Origin: an uncultured Rhodoluna sp.
Lineage (GTDB): Bacteria > Actinomycetota > Actinomycetes > Actinomycetales > Microbacteriaceae
Direction: 5' to 3'
DNA length: 5,559 nt
NCBI GenBank assembly: GCA_937898095.1
Contig: CALDKR010000222.1
Coordinates: forward strand, 1 to 5,559
Of this stretch, positions 1 to 5,559 are shown piece after piece. The translations under genes and the position numbers were made by a program. The notes under the pieces are model-generated. The model was not told the origin of the DNA. It saw only the letters and a list, made by a program, of their open reading frames with translations, and ran no database searches. The first letter of the stretch is position 1; each line of letters starts with the position of its first letter.

Positions 1-188
1 ACCTGGTCAAGCTAGATGAGATTGAACAGCACTTCAAGACTCGTGTGCGACACGTTGTGAGAATTCCTTATGATCCAGCCCTTGCTGCCGGTTCGGTAAT
101 TAAGTTCAAAGACCTTCGTCGCGGCACCCAAGAAGCTGCACGTGAACTAGCTGCGCTAGTGGTTGATGGGCTTAACAACCCTCTGTAA
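1..188 (+). CDS. MinD/ParA-like ATPase, C-terminal fragment
   Basis: This is the 3' end of a gene that starts before the window. Reading from position 3 gives 61 residues and a TAA stop at 186-188. The fragment contains HVVRIPYDPALAAG followed by a DLRRGTQEAARELAALVVDGL-like amphipathic helix. That resembles the C-terminus of actinobacterial MinD/ParA (CpaE-like) P-loop ATPases, where a closing strand with 'IPyDP.LaaG' precedes a final helix carrying an 'R..T..A..ELAA.V.DG' pattern. Such proteins act in positioning, partitioning or envelope assembly at the inner face of the membrane. The Walker A and B motifs lie outside the window, so the ATPase assignment rests on C-terminal resemblance alone. 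The deformylase gene starts 9 nt after the stop, so the two are probably co-transcribed. It could instead be another SIMIBI-class ATPase. Confidence 0.65.
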   Translation, partial: LVKLDEIEQHFKTRVRHVVRIPYDPALAAGSVIKFKDLRRGTQEAARELAALVVDGLNNPL

Positions 189-197
189 GTAGTCGAT

Positions 198-698
198 ATG
201 ACCGTTAGAGAAATCCGTTTTTACGGTGATCCGGTTTTGCGCACCTCCTGCGCGAAAATTGTCGAAATTGACGGCCGCATCCGAGCTTTAGTTCAAGATT
301 TGCTGGATACAACACAGGTGCCTGGGCGAGCCGGTGTTGCTGCTCCGCAAATCGGCGTGGATCTGAGGGCATTTAGCTACTTCGTGAATGGCAAGCTCGG
401 ATACGTGATTAATCCGGTTCTAGTTGAAGCCAGTGGCGAAAAATCACTCGTTGATGAGGGCTGCCTGTCGGTCCCTAATCAGTGGCACCCCACGCCAAGA
501 TTTACATACGCCAAGGTTGTCGGAATTGACCTCGATGGCAATGAAATAGTCTTAGAGGGAACCGGCCTAATGGCTCAAATGCTGCAGCATGAATGCGATC
601 ACCTTGATGGCAAGGTGTACATCGATCGCCTTGAATCAGAGCAGCGGAAGATAGCTATGCGCTCAATCCGCGATGAAGCTTGGTTTGGTCGCGTATAG
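198..698 (+). CDS. def: Peptide deformylase
   Basis: A 166-residue metallohydrolase that removes the formyl group from the N-terminal Met of new proteins in the cytoplasm. All three family motifs are visible. Motif I is GRAGVAAPQIGV (43-54), with Gln51 as the oxyanion-hole residue. Motif II is EGCLS (87-91), with metal ligand Cys89. Motif III is HECDH (131-135), with metal ligands His131 and His135 and catalytic Glu132. Length is normal for bacterial deformylases (about 160-190). The ATG at 198 fits because family homology (IRFYGDPVLR) begins almost at once, though only a poor Shine-Dalgarno is seen, so translation may be coupled to the gene ending 9 nt upstream. In motif I the usual first Gly of G-x-G-x-A-A-P-Q is Arg44. 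No fmt gene is adjacent, unlike the common def-fmt pair, so this may be a second deformylase. The last 36 nt overlap the convergent fadD15. Confidence 0.95.
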   Translation: MTVREIRFYGDPVLRTSCAKIVEIDGRIRALVQDLLDTTQVPGRAGVAAPQIGVDLRAFSYFVNGKLGYVINPVLVEASGEKSLVDEGCLSVPNQWHPTPRFTYAKVVGIDLDGNEIVLEGTGLMAQMLQHECDHLDGKVYIDRLESEQRKIAMRSIRDEAWFGRV

Positions 699-2480
699 CG
701 ATTCAATTTCATCGGCAAAATCGGTCATGACCTGGGCGCGCTTGATTTTGAGCGAAGGCGTGAGGTGGCCCGACTCTTCAGTCAGCTCCTGGTCAATAAT
801 CACAAAATTACGAATCGATTCAGCCTTCGAAACTGATTTGTTCACGCGATCAATCGCCTTTTGAACCTCGGCTCTAATCACTGGCAGTTTTGCTGCCTCA
901 GCTAGAGAGATGTTTTTGTCGATTCCTTGGTTTGCAAGCCAGATTGGCAACATTTCGGCATCTAGCGAAATCAAAACTGCAATGTATGGCTTCTGGTCGC
1001 CCAGCAAGACTGCCTGGCCAATGACAGGATTTGCACGAAGAGGGTCTTCAAGCTGTGTCGGTGCAACGTTTTTGCCACCGGCGGTAACCAAAATTTCTTT
1101 CTTGCGACCGGTGATGCTGAGATATCCAGCCTCATCAAGTTCTCCGATGTCGCCGGTTTTGAACCACTCGCCATCGAATGCGTCGGCGGTAGCAGTCGGA
1201 TTTCTCCAGTAGCCGCGAAGGATGTTGTTGCCACGAAGAAGAATTTCGTTGTCATCGGCAATTTTTATTCCAGTTCCTGGCAGAACCTGACCAACTTTTC
1301 CGATTCGAACATTATTTGGTCTGGTAATCATGGCTGGCGCAGTGGTTTCAGTCAGGCCGTAGCCCTCAAGAACAATCAAACCCATCGCTCGATAAAAGTG
1401 CCCGAGGCGAGTGCCGAGTGGTGCGCCACCCGAGACCACGAACTCCACACGCCCACCCATTGCCGAACGCAGTTTTTTGTAAACCAAAACATCGAATATT
1501 GCGTGCTGAATTTTGAGGCCCAGCGATGGGCCACTAGCGGTGTCGAGAGCTTTGCTATACGCGATGGCAGTGTAAGCGGCTTTACGGAAAATTTTGCCTT
1601 TTCCGGCCGCTTCGGCTTTTTGCTCGGCCGAGTTATAAACCTTTTCGAGCACGCGAGGAACCGCGAGCAAGAAGTGCGGGCGGAAAGAAACCATGGCTGG
1701 GCCAACATTTTTAGTGTCTGGTTGATGGCCAACTTTGATGCCAGAATGCACGCATAGCACGCTAATGAATCTCGCAAAAACGTGCGCGAGTGGCAAAAAC
1801 AGCAATGTGCTGTGGCCTTCAATTAGCACCTGGGGCAGCTCTAGTGCTGCATTTTTGCTCAGCTCAACAAACCCTCGGTGAGTGAGCTCGCAGCCTTTTG
1901 GTCGCCCTGTTGTGCCTGATGTATAGATGATGGTGGCAAGGTCGCCAAGCTTCGCAGATTTGCGGCGCATTTCGAGAGTTTCAGCAGAAACCTCTTTCCC
2001 GATTCGTTTTAGGCGAACGATTGAATCATCATCGAATCGCCAGAGCTGACGAACCATTGGGGCGTTTGCTTGCACCTGAGCGAATCGCTGCGCATGGTCG
2101 TCATTCTCGACAAACAAGGCAACCGAGTCTGAGTCAGCTAAGATCCATTCCATTTGACTAGCCGAAGAGGTTTCATAAATGGGTACTGAAACCGCGCCGG
2201 CATACCAGATCGCAAAATCAACCAAAGCCCACTCATAGCGAGTGCGGCTCATGATGGCAACTGCTTGACCTGGCTGAATGCCCGATGCAATTAGTCCTTT
2301 GGCGATTTGGCAGACCTCTGATTGAAAATCTTCTGCTGATACGTCTGACCACTGGCCATTTTGAGTTTGTTTCGAAAATAATGGCAATTTCGGAGACTTG
2401 GCAAGGCGGTTCTCCAGCAGGTCTGTGATGTTCTCAGACTCATCTGACACGATCAGTGGCGCAATATCATAGGTTTTCAA
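663..2480 (-). CDS. fadD15: Long-chain fatty acid-CoA ligase (FadD15 type)
   Basis: A 605-residue AMP-forming acyl-CoA synthetase of the ANL superfamily. It turns a fatty acid, ATP and CoA into acyl-CoA through an acyl-adenylate, at or near the membrane. Numbering from the TTG at 2480: the P-loop YTSGTTGRPKG is at 186-196, EGYGLTETT (ATP/adenylate binding) at 372-380, TGDIG with the ribose-binding Asp at 442-446, the hinge/A8 region ITGRKKEILVTAGGKN from 456, and PSLKIKR near the C-terminus with the presumed catalytic Lys578. Length matches actinobacterial FadD15 proteins (about 600). The frame stays open to a TTG at 2540, but the TTG at 2480 has a good Shine-Dalgarno and gives an N-terminus (MKTYDIAPLIV) like the family's. 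The last roughly 9 residues (ATKPSFIAD) run beyond where relatives usually end and lie antisense to the end of def. The gene stands alone on the minus strand. Its acyl-CoA could feed the nearby acyltransferase, but that link is inference. Confidence 0.93.
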   Translation of the reverse strand: MKTYDIAPLIVSDESENITDLLENRLAKSPKLPLFSKQTQNGQWSDVSAEDFQSEVCQIAKGLIASGIQPGQAVAIMSRTRYEWALVDFAIWYAGAVSVPIYETSSASQMEWILADSDSVALFVENDDHAQRFAQVQANAPMVRQLWRFDDDSIVRLKRIGKEVSAETLEMRRKSAKLGDLATIIYTSGTTGRPKGCELTHRGFVELSKNAALELPQVLIEGHSTLLFLPLAHVFARFISVLCVHSGIKVGHQPDTKNVGPAMVSFRPHFLLAVPRVLEKVYNSAEQKAEAAGKGKIFRKAAYTAIAYSKALDTASGPSLGLKIQHAIFDVLVYKKLRSAMGGRVEFVVSGGAPLGTRLGHFYRAMGLIVLEGYGLTETTAPAMITRPNNVRIGKVGQVLPGTGIKIADDNEILLRGNNILRGYWRNPTATADAFDGEWFKTGDIGELDEAGYLSITGRKKEILVTAGGKNVAPTQLEDPLRANPVIGQAVLLGDQKPYIAVLISLDAEMLPIWLANQGIDKNISLAEAAKLPVIRAEVQKAIDRVNKSVSKAESIRNFVIIDQELTEESGHLTPSLKIKRAQVMTDFADEIESLYATKPSFIAD

Positions 2481-2486
2481 CGTTGA

Positions 2487-2493
2487 TCCCTTT
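2487..2493 (-). promoter_or_regulatory. Ribosome binding site that sets the fadD15 start
   Basis: On the minus strand this reads AAAGGGA, then 6 nt, then the TTG at 2480-2478. It is the best Shine-Dalgarno match near the gene's 5' end. It supports starting fadD15 at this TTG rather than at the TTG 60 nt further upstream (2540). The 20 extra residues from the upstream start look unlike the family. Confidence 0.7.
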
Positions 2494-2502
2494 GCACTGG
2501 TT

Positions 2503-2518
2503 GCGATAGTTAGCGATA
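2503..2518. repeat. Tandem GCGATA direct repeat upstream of fadD15
   Basis: GCGATA occurs at 2503-2508 and again at 2513-2518, exactly 10 bp apart, so both copies face the same side of the helix. The second copy is embedded in the small inverted repeat GTTAgcgaTAAC (2509-2520). The element lies 23-38 nt upstream of the fadD15 start codon, where an operator or the 5' leader would be. A role as a regulator site is inference only, and a hexamer repeated twice can arise by chance. Confidence 0.3.
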
Positions 2519-2564
2519 ACTCTACTGATTTATGAACCAACGAAAGGCAATTGACGGCTGCGTC

Positions 2565-2595
2565 TTGCCGATTGAATCCCGGATAAAGCTAAACT
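2565..2595 (+). promoter_or_regulatory. Possible promoter of the glucokinase operon
   Basis: TAAACT at 2590-2595 fits the actinobacterial -10 pattern TANNNT. TTGCCG at 2565-2570 is a fair -35 with a rather long 19-nt spacer. A transcript would start near 2602 and leave a leader of about 46 nt before the ATG at 2648. A better -35-like TTGACG exists at 2551-2556, but nothing resembling a -10 lies at the right distance from it. A promoter must lie somewhere in this divergent gap. This exact placement is tentative. Confidence 0.3.
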
Positions 2596-2647
2596 TTTCA
2601 AAACACATCGAGGCTCAGTCTGGCCACTTATTTTCGAGGAATTCAAC

Positions 2648-3598
2648 ATGCTTGCAATTGGCATTGATATCGGCGGCACTAAAATTGCCGGCGCTTTGGT
2701 TGACGAGGCTGGAAACATTGTGGCTGAACTGAAAGTGCCGACTCCTGCCACCGACCCCGATGCCATCGTTGATGCCGTAGTCGGCCTAGTGAATAGCCTC
2801 AGTGCCAATCAATCAATAGTTGGCGTTGGTGTGGCGGCGGCTGGATTTATTGATGCAAATCAATCTGAAATTATTTATGCACCAAACCTAAGCTGGCGCA
2901 ACGAGCCGTTCAAGGCCAAACTGCAGGCGCACATAAACCTTCCGATAATTATTGAGAATGACGCTAATGCGGCAGCCTGGGCCGAATATCGCTTTGGCGC
3001 CGGTCGCGGTTATCGGCACATGATTATGTTGACCATCGGCACGGGAGTCGGCGGCGCCGTTATTGCTGATTCAAAAATGCTTCGTGGTGGGTTTGGCATT
3101 GCCGGCGAACTTGGTCACATTCGCATGGTTCCAGATGGCCAGCTTTGCGGTTGTGGATCGAGAGGGTGCCTTGAAAGCTATGCATCAGGCACCGCACTGT
3201 TAAAGAACGCCAAGCGCTTGGCTCGTTCTGGTGACCCAAAGGGCAAGCGCCTTGCTGAACTAGAGGCCGAAAACGGAAAGCTCAAAGGCGAGCAGGTTTA
3301 TCAGGCGATTGTTGAGGGCGACTTGGGCGCCCTCGAGTTGTTGCGTGAAGTCGGATCATGGCTGGGCAGCGCTGTATCTTCGCTAACTGCCGTGTTAGAC
3401 CCAGAAATCGTCGTAATCGGCGGGGGAGTGAGCGCTGCCGGAGACTTGCTCATTGACCCGATTCGCGAAGCGTATCTTGAGCAGTTGCCAGCCCGAGGAT
3501 ATAGGCCAGAGCTGAAAATCACCACAGCAGAATTCATCAATGACGCCGGTGTGGTTGGTGCAGCCGATCTAATTAGGGTCGCATTGAAGCAACACTAA
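2648..3598 (+). CDS. glk: ROK-family glucokinase
   Basis: A 316-residue cytoplasmic sugar kinase that phosphorylates glucose to glucose-6-phosphate with ATP, typical in length for actinobacterial ROK glucokinases. The N-terminal phosphate motif DIGGTKI is at 7-13. ENDANAAA (103-110) holds the catalytic base Asp105. The second phosphate motif TIGTGVGG is at 129-136. GELGHI (153-158) supplies the sugar-contacting Glu154 and zinc ligand His157. CGCGSRGCLE (167-176) supplies zinc ligands Cys167, Cys169 and Cys174, the ROK signature. VVIGGGVSAAGDLL (255-268) is the adenosine-binding segment. The ATG has a good Shine-Dalgarno, GAGGA at 2636-2640, 7 nt upstream. There is no N-terminal helix-turn-helix, so this is a kinase and not a ROK repressor. 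Another hexose such as mannose or N-acetylmannosamine cannot be excluded from sequence alone. It is the first gene of the plus-strand series; plsC follows after 50 nt. Confidence 0.92.
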   Translation: MLAIGIDIGGTKIAGALVDEAGNIVAELKVPTPATDPDAIVDAVVGLVNSLSANQSIVGVGVAAAGFIDANQSEIIYAPNLSWRNEPFKAKLQAHINLPIIIENDANAAAWAEYRFGAGRGYRHMIMLTIGTGVGGAVIADSKMLRGGFGIAGELGHIRMVPDGQLCGCGSRGCLESYASGTALLKNAKRLARSGDPKGKRLAELEAENGKLKGEQVYQAIVEGDLGALELLREVGSWLGSAVSSLTAVLDPEIVVIGGGVSAAGDLLIDPIREAYLEQLPARGYRPELKITTAEFINDAGVVGAADLIRVALKQH

Positions 3599-3639
3599 AA
3601 TAAGGACTTCAGTCGTTATTTGGTGACAATCGCAGAATC

Positions 3640-3644
3640 GGAGG
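3640..3644 (+). promoter_or_regulatory. Ribosome binding site for the GTG start of plsC
   Basis: GGAGG is a near-perfect Shine-Dalgarno placed 4 nt before GTG at 3649-3651. It decides the non-ATG start of the acyltransferase gene. Confidence 0.75.
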
Positions 3645-3648
3645 CATC

Positions 3649-4338
3649 GTGGCTTATTTCATCCTGAAAAATCTGCTGCTTGGCCCGCTATTGCGAGTTT
3701 TGTTTCGCCCTTGGACTCGTGGAATGGAAAACATTCCATCAACCGGTGCGGCAATTTTGGCGAGCAACCACCTCTCGTTTTCTGACTCTATTTTCTTGCC
3801 CCTGCAGACTCGTCGCCCTGTGGTGTTTCTAGCCAAGAGTGAATATTTCACTGGTCGCGGCATAAAAGGGGCCTTGACCCGCTGGTTTTTCAAGTCAACC
3901 GGCCAGTTGCCAATTGACCGCTCCGGCGGCAAAGCGTCTGAAGCTTCGCTGAACACCGGCCTTGGGGTTCTAGAGCAGGGTCAGTTGCTGGGCATTTATC
4001 CAGAGGGCACTCGAAGCCCTGACGGAAAGCTTTATCGCGGACGAACCGGAATCGCTCGCATGGTTCTTGAGGCAAAAGTGCCGGTCATTCCGGTTGCAAT
4101 GATTGACACCGAGAAGGTTCAACCTATTGGCCAGGCTATGCCGCGCATTAGGCGAATCGGAATCATTGCAGGTGAGCCACTAGATTTTTCTAGGTTCGAC
4201 GGCATGGAGGGTGATCGAGTTGTGCTGCGTGCTGTTACGGACGAAATCATGTATGAACTTCAGAAGCTCAGTGGGCAAGAATACGTCGACCTCTATGCCT
4301 CGTCAGTCAAAGAGAAGCGGGCGCGTTTAGCTCGCTAG
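3649..4338 (+). CDS. plsC: PlsC-family lysophospholipid acyltransferase
   Basis: A 229-residue acyltransferase of the LPLAT/AGPAT family, which transfers an acyl chain to 1-acylglycerol-3-phosphate to make phosphatidate at the membrane. The four family blocks are in order. NHLSFSD (40-46) carries the catalytic His41 and Asp46. GQLPIDRSGG (85-94) and YPEGTRSPDG (117-126) bind the glycerol phosphate. VPVIPVAM (144-151) is block IV. A short hydrophobic N-terminus (AYFILKNLLLGPLLRVLF) likely anchors it to the membrane face. The start is GTG with GGAGG upstream. It lies 50 nt after glucokinase and 43 nt before the DAHP synthase gene, with no terminator seen. Actinobacteria often carry several PlsC paralogues, some acting on other lipid acceptors, so the family is certain but the exact acceptor is not. 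Confidence 0.92.
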   Translation: MAYFILKNLLLGPLLRVLFRPWTRGMENIPSTGAAILASNHLSFSDSIFLPLQTRRPVVFLAKSEYFTGRGIKGALTRWFFKSTGQLPIDRSGGKASEASLNTGLGVLEQGQLLGIYPEGTRSPDGKLYRGRTGIARMVLEAKVPVIPVAMIDTEKVQPIGQAMPRIRRIGIIAGEPLDFSRFDGMEGDRVVLRAVTDEIMYELQKLSGQEYVDLYASSVKEKRARLAR

Positions 4339-4381
4339 TAAAAATAGGCCAGAATTGAACGGTCTAAAGAAAGTAGCAATT

Positions 4382-5559
4382 ATGAACGAACCAGTTGTAT
4401 TGGCAGATCCGGCAGTGATCAAAGGCCTAGACAGCTATCGTGATTTGCCTGCCGTTCAGCAGCCAACCTGGCCTGACGCTGCAGCCGTTGCTGATGTTCG
4501 AGAAAATCTCGCTAAACGCCCACCACTAGTTTTTGCCGGTGAAGTGGACATTCTCAGAGACCGTCTGGCTCAAGCAGCCCAGGGCAAGGCATTTTTGCTT
4601 CAGGGTGGCGACTGCGCTGAGACTTTCGCTGATGCAACCGCTGACCGCATTCGCAACCGAGTTAAGACACTGCTTCAGATGGCTGTAGTTCTAACTTATG
4701 GTGCATCGATGCCAGTTATCAAAATGGGTCGAATGGCCGGTCAGTTTGCTAAGCCACGATCATCAGACACCGAAACTCGCGAAGGCGTGACCCTTCCGGC
4801 TTTCCGCGGTGACATTATCAATGGATACGAATTCACACCTGAGGCACGCACTCCAGACCCGAAGCGCATGCTTGAGGCCTACAACACTTCAGCCTCGACC
4901 CTGAACCTAATTCGCGCATTCACTCAGGGTGGTTTTGCAGATCTTCGTTCAGTTCACGAATGGAACCGAGGCTTTGCTGATAACCCAGCGAACTCTCGCT
5001 ACCTAAATTTGGCAACTGAAATTGACCGTGCAATTAAATTCATGGCCGCTTGCGGCGCAGACTTCAATGAGCTTCGCACCACAGAGTTCTATGTCAGTCA
5101 CGAGGCTTTGCTTTTTGACTACGAGCGCCCACTGACTCGCATTGACTCACGCACTGGCAATCCATACATGACCTCGGGGCACTTTATGTGGATCGGTGAG
5201 CGCACTCGCCAGCTCGATCACGCTCACGTTGATTATCTTTCGCGCGTGCGCAACCCAATTGGCGTAAAACTGGGCCCAACCACGCAGGTTGAAGACGTGA
5301 TTCGCCTAATCGAGAGGCTAGACCCTAATCGCGAGCCTGGTCGTTTGACTTTTATCACTCGTATGGGTGCCGGCAAGATTCGCGAAGAGCTGCCTAAGTT
5401 GGTTGAGGCAGTTCGCGATTCGGATGCTAACCCGCTTTGGATCACAGACCCAATGCACGGAAACGGCATCACCACTAAGAACGGCTACAAGTCACGCCGC
5501 TTCGATGACGTCATGGACGAGGTTCGTGGCTTCTTTGAGGTTCACCACGCGGCCGGAAG
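4382..5559 (+). CDS. aroG: Class II DAHP synthase, 3' end cut off
   Basis: 3-deoxy-D-arabino-heptulosonate-7-phosphate synthase condenses PEP with erythrose-4-phosphate, the first step of the shikimate pathway. From the ATG at 4382, 392 codons are in the window with no stop. Full-length relatives have about 440-460 residues, so some 50-70 are missing. It is the class II (Mycobacterium AroG-like) form. LQGGDCAE holds metal ligand Cys78, and DPMHGN (356-361) holds metal ligand His359. Arg117 (KMGRMAGQFAKPRS), Glu273 and Arg274 (GERTRQ), Lys296 (KLGPT) and Arg327 (TRMG) match the PEP/phosphate-binding residues of the mycobacterial enzyme. The remaining metal ligands (Glu, Asp) lie beyond the window. 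About 25 residues precede QQPTWP, somewhat fewer than in Mycobacterium, where this region takes part in feedback inhibition by aromatic amino acids. The start has only a weak Shine-Dalgarno (AAAGAAAG). The frame is open further upstream, but no better start is seen. Confidence 0.95.
   Translation, partial: MNEPVVLADPAVIKGLDSYRDLPAVQQPTWPDAAAVADVRENLAKRPPLVFAGEVDILRDRLAQAAQGKAFLLQGGDCAETFADATADRIRNRVKTLLQMAVVLTYGASMPVIKMGRMAGQFAKPRSSDTETREGVTLPAFRGDIINGYEFTPEARTPDPKRMLEAYNTSASTLNLIRAFTQGGFADLRSVHEWNRGFADNPANSRYLNLATEIDRAIKFMAACGADFNELRTTEFYVSHEALLFDYERPLTRIDSRTGNPYMTSGHFMWIGERTRQLDHAHVDYLSRVRNPIGVKLGPTTQVEDVIRLIERLDPNREPGRLTFITRMGAGKIREELPKLVEAVRDSDANPLWITDPMHGNGITTKNGYKSRRFDDVMDEVRGFFEVHHAAG

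Noticed and set aside
687..703. Small hairpin TCGC-GTATA-GCGA at the end of def as a terminator
   Set aside because: Only four Watson-Crick pairs plus two G-T wobbles and no proper T-run follow, so it is too weak to call a terminator.
1398..1757. Plus-strand open frame of 119 codons inside fadD15, with further open frames at 673-864 and 910-1212 (plus) and 971-1261 and 1376-1822 (minus)
   Set aside because: All lie within the clearly coding fadD15 frame (663-864 also partly in def). Their translations show no family motifs and they lack good ribosome binding sites, so they are shadows.
2546..2569. Inverted repeat GGCAA...TTGCC with a 14-nt loop upstream of glucokinase
   Set aside because: Five base pairs with a long loop is expected by chance, and there is no T-tract or known riboswitch pattern.
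2532..2732. Plus-strand open frame of 66 codons across the divergent intergenic region, and a minus-strand frame at 2530-2808
   Set aside because: Both run into the start of glucokinase in a wrong frame or strand and show no recognisable protein features.
3573..3601. Possible internal promoter before plsC (TTAGGG, 17 nt, TAAAAT)
   Set aside because: The -10 is good but the -35 is poor, and it overlaps the glucokinase 3' end. The short gap and missing terminator fit simple read-through at least as well.
5233..5475. Minus-strand open frame of 80 codons
   Set aside because: It is antisense to conserved catalytic parts of the DAHP synthase and has low-complexity Ser/Arg-rich composition typical of shadow frames.
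1..5559. A novel defence, mobile or biosynthetic system
   Set aside because: Every gene belongs to a well-known core family with intact motifs, and there are no integrase, transposase, toxin, CRISPR or island-like composition changes.

Overview
The window looks like ordinary chromosomal core DNA from an actinobacterium. By eye its base composition is near 50% GC, and intergenic gaps are short. GTG and TTG starts are used, and the protein sequences read as actinobacterial: a class II DAHP synthase of the Mycobacterium AroG type, a FadD15-type acyl-CoA synthetase and a ROK glucokinase. Moderate GC, tight packing and this gene set together suggest a small-genome planktonic Microbacteriaceae (Rhodoluna/Aquiluna-like). 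That assignment is inference from style, not from a marker gene.

Layout. Positions 1-188 hold the 3' end of a MinD/ParA-like ATPase. Nine bases later, on the same strand, comes a peptide deformylase (198-698). Its end overlaps, tail to tail by 36 nt, a minus-strand long-chain acyl-CoA synthetase (663-2480, TTG start). A 167-nt divergent intergenic region (2481-2647) separates that gene from a plus-strand series: ROK glucokinase (2648-3598), PlsC-type acyltransferase (3649-4338) and class II DAHP synthase (4382 onward, cut by the window edge). The last three are separated by only 50 and 43 nt with no visible terminator, so they probably form one operon or overlapping transcription units.

Function. 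The genes cover basic metabolism and protein maturation. Deformylase removes the N-formyl group from new proteins. FadD15 activates fatty acids to acyl-CoA. PlsC acylates lysophosphatidate or a related lipid acceptor. Glucokinase feeds glucose into central metabolism, and DAHP synthase commits PEP and erythrose-4-phosphate to aromatic amino acid synthesis. All five main genes keep their recognisable catalytic motifs, and none looks broken.

I found no mobile element, CRISPR array, tRNA, rRNA or previously undescribed system. The points worth a second look are small: the in-register convergent overlap, a one-helical-turn direct repeat upstream of fadD15, an atypical motif I in the deformylase, and compaction of a known actinobacterial neighbourhood.
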